From: JAISGQ01 sp045534445
GTDB lineage: Bacteria; Bacillota; Clostridia; Oscillospirales; Acutalibacteraceae
Reading direction: 5' to 3'
DNA: 44,682 nt
Assembly: GCA_045534445.1 (NCBI GenBank)
Contig: JAZSJQ010000070.1
Coordinates: 1 to 44,682, forward strand
The position numbers and the translations under genes are program-made. The notes under the pieces were generated by a model, which saw only the letters and a program-made list of their open reading frames with translations, did no database searches and was not told the DNA's origin. Position 1 is the stretch's first letter. Each line of letters starts with the position of its first letter. Shown one piece after another: positions 24,743 to 35,500 of the stretch.

Positions 24743-26185
24743 ATGGCAAATCAGAACAAGATGGTAGAGTCTATCACCTCCATGGAGGAAGACTTTGCAA
24801 AATGGTACACTGATATCGTAAAGAAGGCAGAGCTTATCGAGTACACCAGCGTAAAGGGCTGTATGGTAATACGTCCTTACGGCTACGCTATCTGGGAGCT
24901 TATGCAGAAGATCCTTGACGGTATGTTCAAGGAAAGCGGACATGAGAATGTCTGTATGCCTATGTTTATTCCCGAAAGCCTTCTTCAGAAGGAAAAGGAT
25001 CATGTAGAGGGCTTTGCTCCTGAGGTTGCATGGGTAACTCACGGCGGCAGTGAGCCTCTTGAGGAGCGTCTTTGCGTAAGACCTACCTCTGAGACCCTTT
25101 TCTGCGAGCATTATGCAAATATCGTCCATTCCTGGCGTGATCTTCCCAAGCTCTATAACCAGTGGGTATCCGTTGTAAGATGGGAAAAGACCACCCGTCC
25201 TTTCCTTCGTTCCCGTGAGTTCCTCTGGCAGGAGGGTCACACTATTCATGCTACCGCAGAGGAGGCAAGAGAAGAGACCGTCAGAATGCTTGATACATAC
25301 GCAAAGTTCTGTGAGGAAAGCCTTGCAATGCCTGTTGTAAAGGGTGTAAAGACCGAGAGTGACAAGTTTGCAGGTGCTGTTGATACCTATGCTATCGAGG
25401 CTCTCATGCACGACGGTAAGGCACTTCAGGCAGGTACTTCTCACTTCTTTGGCGATGGCTTCGCAAGAGCCTTCGGCATTCAGTACACCAGCAAGGAAAA
25501 CAAGCTTGAGTATCCCTTCCAGACTTCATGGGGCGTTACAACCAGACTTATCGGTGCTATAATCATGACCCACGGCGACAACAACGGTCTTGTACTGCCT
25601 CCCGCAGTTGCACCTATTCAGGTCGTTATCCTTCCTATCGCACTGCACAAGCCCGGTGTTCTTGACAAGGCTTATGAGCTTCGTGATACCCTCAAGGCTG
25701 CAGGTATTCGTGTAAAGGTTGATGACAGTGATAACTCTGCAGGCTGGAAGTTTGCTGAGTATGAAATGAAGGGCGTTCCCGTACGTCTTGAGATCGGTCC
25801 CCGTGATATTGAAAACGGTCAGTGCGTGCTTGTTACACGTCACGACAGAGAAAAGGTTACCGCAAACCTTTCCGAGCTTGTTGATGCTGTTAACGAGAGA
25901 CTTACCGCTGTTCGCGACGGACTTTATCAGAAAGCGCTTGAGAACAGAAACAACAAGAGCTACGACTGCACAACCATGGACGAGATCACAAAGACCCTTG
26001 AAGAAAAGGGCGATGGTTTCGTTTATGCTATGTGGTGCGGCGATGAAGCCTGCGAGGATAAGGTCAAGGAAGTAACAGGTGTTGGCTCAAGATGCATCCC
26101 TCACGAGCAGAGAAACATTTCCGACAAGTGCGTTTGCTGCGGCAAGGAAGCAAAGCACATGGTATGCTGGGGTAAGGCATATTAA
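24743..26185 (+). CDS. proS: Prolyl-tRNA synthetase, short (archaeal/eukaryote-like) type
   Basis: Charges tRNA-Pro. The 480-residue protein is the short form without the bacterial editing insert. Class II motif 2 region: RWEKTTRPFLRSREFLWQEGH; motif 3-side sequence: FQTSWGVTTRLIGAIIMTHGD. The C-terminal domain has zinc-ligand-like cysteines (CGDEACEDK and CVCCGKE) and ends in the family's Tyr. AAAGG lies before the ATG. It begins 32 bases after cdaR, so it is probably transcribed from the cdaA promoter; no T-box leader fits in the gap. The end is marked by a terminator. Confidence 0.96.
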   Translation: MANQNKMVESITSMEEDFAKWYTDIVKKAELIEYTSVKGCMVIRPYGYAIWELMQKILDGMFKESGHENVCMPMFIPESLLQKEKDHVEGFAPEVAWVTHGGSEPLEERLCVRPTSETLFCEHYANIVHSWRDLPKLYNQWVSVVRWEKTTRPFLRSREFLWQEGHTIHATAEEAREETVRMLDTYAKFCEESLAMPVVKGVKTESDKFAGAVDTYAIEALMHDGKALQAGTSHFFGDGFARAFGIQYTSKENKLEYPFQTSWGVTTRLIGAIIMTHGDNNGLVLPPAVAPIQVVILPIALHKPGVLDKAYELRDTLKAAGIRVKVDDSDNSAGWKFAEYEMKGVPVRLEIGPRDIENGQCVLVTRHDREKVTANLSELVDAVNERLTAVRDGLYQKALENRNNKSYDCTTMDEITKTLEEKGDGFVYAMWCGDEACEDKVKEVTGVGSRCIPHEQRNISDKCVCCGKEAKHMVCWGKAY

Positions 26186-26200
26186 TTCATATATTATCGA

Positions 26201-26237
26201 CTCCGTACTTTGCGTTTGCAGAGTACGGAGCTTTTAT
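26201..26237 (+). terminator. Terminator after proS
   Basis: CTCCGTACT (26201-26209) pairs with AGTACGGAG (26222-26230), followed by CTTTTAT. Confidence 0.85.
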
Positions 26238-26420
26238 ATTGTGATGAATATTGTATTACATAGAAAGGCGAGGCAAAACAGCTGTTAAAATCATGGGATT
26301 ACAGTCTGTGTAAATGCAAATATTTCATAATTTTCGTAAACAATTTATAATATGTGTAGAGTTAATCGTTTAAGGTAAGAAAAAATATTATTTTACTAAG
26401 TTTAATTTTACAACGAAGTG
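26238..26420. other. AT-rich intergenic region, no gene seen
   Basis: Between the proS terminator and the giant gene's promoter. A TATAAT at 26346-26351 has only a weak -35 (TTTCAT) 17 bases upstream, so a second, upstream promoter is possible but unproven. I see no riboswitch, RNA gene or ORF with a ribosome site here. Confidence 0.5.
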
Positions 26421-26449
26421 TTGAAACAGATTTCGATATGTGGTATAAT
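26421..26449 (+). promoter_or_regulatory. Strong extended -10 promoter of giant surface protein
   Basis: TTGAAA (26421-26426), 17-bp spacer ending TGG, TATAAT (26444-26449). The TGN before the -10 makes it an extended -10 promoter. An in-frame ATG at 26438 falls inside this promoter, which shows that translation starts later, at 26543. The leader of about 90 bases contains an ACATTT...AAATGT hairpin before AAGGGGG. Confidence 0.82.
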
Positions 26450-26542
26450 CATAATCATAAAACATCTGCTGTTTTAGTTGTTCGCACGGGAAAACATTTG
26501 GAAATCAATTTTCGCTGTCAAAATGTGAAGGGGGATTTTACC

Positions 26543-29500
26543 ATGCTTAGAAATCGGTTTAAGGAAATTAAAGGTACTCGAAGAATCGGAACAAGACTGC
26601 TGTCAGTATTGTTCTGCGCTATTCTGCTGTTCAACCTCATTTTCAACACACTGTGTCTGAACCCGATCGGTGGTCTTGAGGTTTCTGCAGAATCTGTGAC
26701 CCTCACAATCCCGGATACATGGGAAATACTTGAGGACGGCAGCTACGGACTGACCTCAACAGGTGAGATCAACGACATAAGCAACGGCAATTGGCATACA
26801 GTCGAAAATGTCGCTCAGGCAACGACAACCGGCAACGGAGTCACTCTCGTTCCCGACGGACGCGGCGGCGACGGAATTGGCTTTATGTACTATATCAATC
26901 TCGGTCCTCAGCCCGAGGGTACATACACCCTTACCTACACCGCTTACGGTCAGGTAAGAAACGGCGGCAACATATCAACATCCTGGCCTGCACAGGCTAT
27001 GATGTTTATCTATGCAGGCGATGATCTGAACGCAAACTCTAATATAACTTCTGCGTTAAAGATTCAGGGAAACACCAACCAGAGAGAACTCTCTGTTGAT
27101 CTTTCCGAAAATCAGAATCTTTATGTCGGCGTTTATATGAATAAGGAAACTTACACGATCCTTATCCCCAGCATGACTGTAACAGGCGAAACCACAGGCG
27201 GCGCAGGCACCGATGAACCCGGCGATGAGCCCGGTGACGAGCCCGGCGGCGGAAATACCGGCGGAGAGACAGGAGACACATCGGACGTTCAGAAGAATGC
27301 CGCAAATGCCTCAAGCATAACAGCTCCTTCCACTCCTGACGCAAACGGCGTTCAAGACAACAAGTCCTATCTCGGACTTTACGGCGGTTCGATTACTGCA
27401 TCAAGCAATTCTCATGCAACCACCAATAACAGCAATGCAGGCGATTTCAACTTTAGTTTTGAGGCAAACAACGATACCACCGGCGACGGCTGGGGCTGGG
27501 ATTACAACGGTAATGCAACCATTATCTCCGAGCCTTATAATGTCAGCAACGTAAATCCCGATGGCGGATACCCCAGCAATTTCTCCAAGCAGTTCTACGG
27601 ACCGACCGACGGCGGCACTTATCTTGCACGTCTTCAGCCCGGTTCAAGCGGTGCTTCTATTACCCAGATAATCACAGGGCTTAATCCTGATTATTATTAC
27701 CGTGTGGGCGTTGATGTAATGACCCTCGGTCTCGGCGAGGCAACCTTTACTGCTGCTGCTCCCGGCACCGCGGCTGATGAACGTGGCACCTACCACATCA
27801 ACAGCAACCTCGGTTCTTTCGGTGACGGCCTTGAAAGCAACCGTGTCGACCAGATAACCAAATTCCACTCTTGCTATGTTTATGCAAAGCCCAACGCAGC
27901 AGGAGAACTGCAGCTTACTCTTAACACAGGACTTAACGGCTACGACGACGGCGACAACATGGAAACCTACAACTCCCGTTATACTCTGTGGGCGGACAAA
28001 GTCAGACTCAGAACCTATGAATTCCCCAAAGGCGAATCCATAACTGTTCCCATCAAACTTTATGATTACAGCTTCCGCGATCCCGATACCGCGAAGTTCT
28101 TCGAGTTCACATGGGGAACTACCGAACAGCAGCAGGGCGTTCGCCCCGGACTTGTCGCAGGCGTTCTTGATGAAAACGGCAGACCTGTATTTACAGATGA
28201 AGTCAAGTATTACAACAATCTTCAGTCAAATCTCCATGCAAATCCCTCAAGTGCAATTGACCTCTCTGCAGATCGCCTGAACAATAAAGTCGGTATGTTC
28301 CGTGAGGATGCGATAGATTCCGCTATCACCCTCTATAAGATGGAATACAATGACAGCTATGTTGTAGACGGGCAGAACATGGAAGGCTACTATGTCTATG
28401 ACAGTGATAATGACTATCACGCTTCAGACTGCGCCGACGGCTATGTTGAAGGCAGCGAGAACGGATTCTTCCCTCTCTGCGATACAGGTACAGATGCTGA
28501 GGGTATCAGACATAATTATCACTTCGGCATGGAGTTCAATGCTCAGTTCCTCGTAGCTGAGGACAGTGATGAGAAATTCATGTTCACAGGAGACGATGAC
28601 TTCTGGCTCTTTATCGACGGCGTGCTTGTTCTCGATATAGGCGGTGTTCATCAGGCTATCACAGGTACTATAAACCTTGCAAACAGCACTACCACCACAT
28701 TCAATCAGGGCTCAAACAACGGTAATTCCGCATACCTTTACACCGTTGCACGCAACAGCCTTATCAGCGTTTACGGTGAAAATGATCCCCGAGTTGACGA
28801 AAAGCTCATTGAGATGTTCGGTGAAAACCCCAACACCAACTCAAAGCTCGCTCCCGGCTACCATGATCTTACCATCTACTACATGGAGCGAAGCACCAGT
28901 GCTTCCAACTTAAAGCTCATCACAAACCTTGCCTTTGCAGACCTTACAGTCGGCAAGAAGGGCTTCAAGGCTATCCCCGTAACAGATGGCAACGGTATTG
29001 TTTCAGGTTATGCTCCCATCACTAACGACACACTTGTAGAAGACGGCGACTATATTCTCTACACCGTAGCTGTTGAGAATCCCAGTACTCTGCCCGCAGA
29101 GAATATGCTGTTTATTGACTCTGCACCTCTTGGCACTTCTTTTGTCAATGGCTCGCTCTCCTACTACAAGCTTGTTGACGGCGAGCGTGTTGTTATTGAT
29201 CCTGCAACTCAAAATCTTGAACTTACTGCAACTGAAGTCGGCGGTTCTATCAAGGTTCCTGCAAACGAGACCATGTACATTGAGTTCGTAGCTGTCGTAG
29301 ACAGTGTGAACGGTGCAACAGGTCATGTTGACAGCATCACAAACACCGTAACTGTCAACGAAACCACAGCAACCACCGATCCTCTTTACACCGATCCTCT
29401 CGATGTTGACAAGGTCGTCACCGACAGTGAAAAAACCTACGGTCCCGGTGATGTTATCACCTATAAGATCACTGTTACCAATATCTGCCCCGAAACTCTG

Positions 29501-32500
29501 ACCGATATTTCGCTCTACGAAGCTCTTACAGGTCAGTACGGCTCATGGATGCTCGGCTCTGATCCTTATATCGAAAAGCTCGAGCCGGGTCAGTACACTG
29601 AACTTTTCTTCCAGTACACCGTTCAGCCCGAGGATCTTATAAACGGTGCAGTTGATAACACCGTAACCGCACGTGTCAACTACCACGGCAATGTCTCTGA
29701 GGTCACAGACGACGAGACTGTTCCCGTTGTTCCAAACGACCCGAAGATCGAAGTCGAAAAGGCGGCAGTTGCAGAGGGCGGCACTCCCGACTTTGAAAAC
29801 GGCGATATAATCGCACGCCCCGGCACAACCGTTGATTATTACATCAGAGTCACAAACACCGGTGACACCGCGCTTACCGATATAACAGTCACCGATGATC
29901 ATGATGTAACCTATAACGGTACAAAGTACACTGCAGGCAGCGTTATCGTGACAATTCCTGCACTTGCACTGAATGAAAGCGTCAATGTCGGACCTCTCAA
30001 ATATGAGATTCCCGAAAATGCTCTCGTTTCCGATGCATTCACCAATATAGGTACAGCTTCCACTACCTATAACGGTGAGGAAGTCACAGAAAGTGATGAT
30101 GCAATTACTGAAATTGCTGCTGAACCCGGACTTCGTACCGTAAAATCTGTATTTGACAACGAAACAGGAGCATATGCAGATGAGACCACTATTGAGAAGG
30201 GTCAGTCTGTTACATTCCAGTTCTACTTCAAGAACACAGGCAACGTACCTCTTACCATAACAAGCGTAAAGGACATAATGGATCCTGCTTCCATCACTGC
30301 ACTTGACTGGATCAATTCCTACGAGGGCTTCGTTCTTGAGCCCGGTCAGGATAAGACCTTCACAGGTCAGGTCACATTCCCCGAGAATATCAGCGTAGAC
30401 AAGGCTGTCAACACCATCGAGGTTTATGCAGAATATACTGATCCTGCAACCGATTCTACCGCACAGTATCAGCCTTATCCTGTTACCGACACTGCTCAGG
30501 TCAACCTGCTTGACCCGAAGGAACCAGGTATAAAGGTTACAAAGGCTATCACAAAGATCAACGACACAGCAAACACTAAGCAGTTCCCCACTGTAGAACC
30601 CGGTGATACCATCACATATACCATCACCGTTGAAAATACCGGTAACTGCGAGCTGAATGTTGAGCTTACCGATATCTGTGATATCGAAGGTGTTCAGCTT
30701 TCCGAAAGCAGCTTCACTCTCGCAAAAGGTGAAAAGAAGACTGTTACCGCAACTGCTGTTGTTCCCGAAGGTGCAGCAAATGCTTCCGTTATTACCAACA
30801 CTGCGAATGCAGTCGGTACTGTTCCTGATACAGACATCACCGTTGAGGATTCTGACGATGCTTATGCTGTTGTTAAGAACGAGAATATCGTTCCCGCAAT
30901 CGACCTCAAGAAGTCCGTATCTCCTTCCACTGCTGCTCCCGGTCAGGTTGTAACCTACACCATAACCGTCACCAACATCGGTAATGTTGAGCTCAGTGAT
31001 GTTGTTATCACCGATAACAGAATTTTTGACGGAAACGCTGTTTCGACAAGCGGATGGACTCAGACAGAGGGCACTGCCGGCAAGTATACCGTCAGCGGCA
31101 CCCTTGCTGTAGGAGAATCAAAGACAGTTACCTATCAGTACACAGTTCCCGAGAATCTTGCAACAGGCGACAGCTTTGTAAATATCGCAAGCGTATCTGC
31201 AAAGAACCCCAACGATCCCGCTTCTCCTGTTGAAGACACCGATAACGCAACCGTAACTGTCGGCAAGTCCGCTTCCATGGACGTTACCAAGGTTGTCAGC
31301 GACAGAAACGCAAATCCCGGTCAGACTGTGACCTACACCATCACCGTTCTTAATAACGGAACCACCGATCTTACAAACATAACCGTTACATCCGATATTC
31401 TTACAAAGAACGGTATAGAGCTTGCTAAGCCTGCAGGCTGGGACGGAGTTTTGGCTCAGATCACAGGCACTCTCAAGCCCGGTCAGAAGATCGAAAAGGA
31501 AGTTACCTTCACAATTCCTGACGGTGCAGTCACAAACGATAAGTTTGTAAACACCATCACCGTTGATTCAGCTGAGACCGATCCTGTCACCGATAGCGCA
31601 GAGACTATAGTCGGCAATGATATTTATTCTCAGGTGACCATCAGAAAGATTGCCGTAAAGAAGGAAATACTTCCCGGCGAAAATGCTGAGTACATGATCG
31701 TTGTTACCAACAACAGCGGCGTTACCATAAACGACCTCGTTGTTTATGACATCGCTGATGTGGCAGGCGTAAAGCACGATCTTACAGCAGAGGGCGCTTA
31801 TAATGTCGGTACTCTCGCACCCGGCGGCGTATGGACAAAGACAGTCAGCGTTCCCACTACTGCCACCACTGCAGGAACCGTACTCAACACTGCATTCCTT
31901 GATAATGACGGAAACTTCGATCCCGATGATTCCACTACCTACATCGATGATGACAGCGATACAGTTACTGTAAAGAATGCCCCCGCAATCTCCATAGTAA
32001 AGACCGCAAACCAGGACCGAGTTGTTCAGGGCGGTAATGCAGTATTTACCATTACTGTAAAGAACGAAGGCAACGTAGCTCTTACTAATGTAGCTGTAAC
32101 TGATATTTTCGAAGGTCAGTGGACTGAAAACGGCGTGGCACTTCAGGGCGCGCCCGTGATCGACTCCCTTGCAGCAGGTGAAGAGAAGACCTACAACTTC
32201 ACTTACAGAGTATCTGAGGATACTCCTGCAAACAGCACCATCAATAATATTGCATATGCAGAAAGCAATGAGACCGATAAGGTAAACGACAACGCTGGCG
32301 TTGTTGTTGATGAAAAGCCCATTACTCCTGCACCTGCACTTTCCGTTAACAAGACCGTAAGTGATGACACTGCCAAGGCAGGCGAAAAGATCTACTTCCA
32401 GATCACTGTAACCAATAACGGTAATGTTACACTTTATAACGTAAATCTTACCGATGAGTTTACAAACAGCCTCGGCGCTGACCTTACCGAGTGGGCTCTT

Positions 32501-35500
32501 GCATGTCCTGCTGAACTCAAAGCAGGCGAGGTCTGGACCAGCCCCATGCTTGAATACGTTATTCCCGCAGACACTATCGGCGGCACTGTATTCAACAACA
32601 AGGTGACCGCCACTGCAAACTCCGTGAAGGACGATCCTTCCACCCGTCTGACAGACGATGATGAGGTCGATGTCACAGTTCCCATGGAGCCTAAGGTCAG
32701 CATCGTAAAGACCGCTGACAGAGCAACGGCTATTAAGGGCGACACCGTCACATACACCATCAACGTCAGAAACGAGGGCAACTGTGAGCTTAAGAATGTA
32801 GTTATCACAGAGGTACTCACAGGCGGCACATGGTCTGTTCCCGGTGTAAACACCTACAATATCAAGAATCTCAATACAGTTCCCGTAATTCCTTCACTGC
32901 CCATCGGCGCAACTGCTGTTCTTGAATATTCATACAGAGTAACCGAGAACGCAGGGGAGACAATCGAGAACACCGTTACAGCAGACCCCGAAAACGAGGG
33001 CTGTGAAAGCGCACAGGACGACGAGAGTGTCGATGTAGTTGAGCCTCCCGTTGCTCCCGCACCGAGCATCTCCGTAACAAAGACTGTTACCGACGCAAAT
33101 CCTGAGCCCGGTGATACTGTCTACTTCCAGATCACAGTTACAAACACCGGCAACGTCACTCTCCATGAGATCGACCTTACCGATTCCTTTAAAAAGCTTG
33201 CAGGCATAACTGCCGAGGAGACACTCTCCACCGCAGGCTGGGATCTCGACTGCAAGGCAACTCTTGCTCCCGGTGAGTCCTGGCGCAGTGCACCTCTTGC
33301 ATTCGCTGTCGATAACGACATGGCAGGCGGCGAAAAGTTCAGAAACACCGTTACCGTCACCTCCAAGTATGAGAACGAAGACGGCGAGCTGACTCCCTTG
33401 GCACCCCAGCAGGCAAATGCCGATCTCACCGTTGCAAATGTTCCCGAGCTTAAGATTACAAAGACTGTCAATGTTTCCGAGGCTAAGATCGGCGACAGCG
33501 TTGTATATACCATCGTTGTTGAAAACATCGGCAACTGCGATATCGCAAATGTCCGTGTTACCGACTCCATTGCAGGCGGCACGTGGAAGGAAAACGGCAC
33601 CACTCTTGCATCTGCACCCGTTATCGCAAATCTTGAGATGGGCGGCAGCAGAACCTACACCTACACCGTTACCGTTCCCAATACCGCGATCGTCGGAGCA
33701 GTATTCCCCAACATTGCAACTGCTTCCGCAACTACACCTGAGGGCGATCTTTCCGTAAGCGATGATGCAAACATCACAATTGCAGAGACTCCCGTACAGG
33801 CTGTAACCGACATCGAGGTCACCAAGAACGTAAACACCGATACCGCAAAGCCCGGCGACACCGTATTCTTCTGGATCACCGTTACAAACAATGGCAACGT
33901 TCCTCTCTATAACGTTACCCTCAGCGATGTATTCACAAGAACCGGTGCTACCGAGACTATCCCCACATCAGGCTGGAACCTTAACTGCAAGACTACCCTT
34001 ATGGCAGGCGAAAGCTGGACCAGCCAGCCGCTGACCTATGTAGTACCCGATACTGCAGCAGGCGGCGAGATATTCAACAATGAGGTCACCGCATCGGGCA
34101 AGTCCATTGTCAACGGCATTGAGACTCCTGCAACCGATACAGACGATGCAGCATTTACCGTAGAGTCTGAGCCTGACTTCACAATCGATAAGTCCGTAAC
34201 TCCTGCGACCCAGACCGTCGGCGGCGATGTATTCTATACCATTACCGTAAAGAACACAGGTAACGTCGATCTCAAGGACGTTGAGGTAACCGATGATATG
34301 CTCGATAAGGAGTGGACAGTAGGCGAGCTCAAGAAGGGTGACACCTACGTAATCACCGAGAAGTACACCATTCCCGCAGACTGGGACTGCGAGGCAAAGC
34401 CCACCATCACAAACGTGGCTGTTGCAACAGCAGTACCTTCCAATGGCGGATCCACGATCGAAAAGCAGGATACCGCAAATGTCACACCCACAGAAAAGGC
34501 ACCTGTAAGCAGCATCGTTATCAATAAGGATGTTGTTGGTGAGACTCAGCGTTATCCCGGTGAGACCGTATACTACACAATTCTCGTTCAGAATAAGGGC
34601 GAGACAGATTATCAGAACCTGAAGGTAACTGATGACAAGGTCGGAAAGACATGGACTATCGCAAGCCTCAAAGCAGGCGAGAGCTACATTATTCCCGTTA
34701 CCGAGTCTGTGCTTGTTCTCAGCGACAGCACACCTGCAGGCGAGATAGTAAACACTGCAACTCTTTATGATTCCAGCGATAACAAGCTTGACGACGATAC
34801 AGCTGTTATCAATGTGCTTGAAAAGCCCCAGATCAGAATAGTCAAGACCGCAGGCGTTACCGAGGCTAAGGCAGGGGACATGGTCACCTACACTATCTTC
34901 GTTGAAAACATCGGTAACACCACGCTTACAAATGTAAGACTTGACGATACTATCATAGGCGGAGAATGGGCTCAGGGAGACGTTATCCTTGACAATGCAC
35001 CTGTTATCAACACTCTCCCTGTAGGCGGCACTGCAACCTATACTTACACTGTTGCAATTCCTGCTGACGCAGAGGCAGGCGAGGTTATTAAGAACGTCGC
35101 CATAGTCAGAGCGACACCTCCCACAGGCAGCGATCTTTACGAGGAAGACGATGTTGATGTTACTGTTGCAGAAACACCCATAATCCCCGTATCCTCCTTC
35201 GAGGTTACTAAGAATGTAAGCTCTGAGACCGCTAATGTAGGCGATGTTGTTTACTTCTGGATCACCGTTACCAATACAGGAGAGACAGAGCTTACCGACA
35301 TCACTCTCGAGGATGTATTCACAAGAGCTGATGATGCCGTTATCGCAACGGACTGGGCATTCACAGATATTCCCACCGTTCTCAAGGTGAATGAATCCTG
35401 CTCCTTCGGTCCTTTTGCTTATGTTGTTCCCGAAGATACAGTCGATGCTGAGAAGTTCCTCAACACCGTAACAGTTTCTGCCAATGCAATCGTAGACGGC

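Noticed and set aside
32434..33603. Long minus-strand frames in the giant DUF11 gene
   Set aside because: They mirror the Thr/Val-rich repeat codons of the plus strand, lack ribosome sites and recur at corresponding repeat positions.
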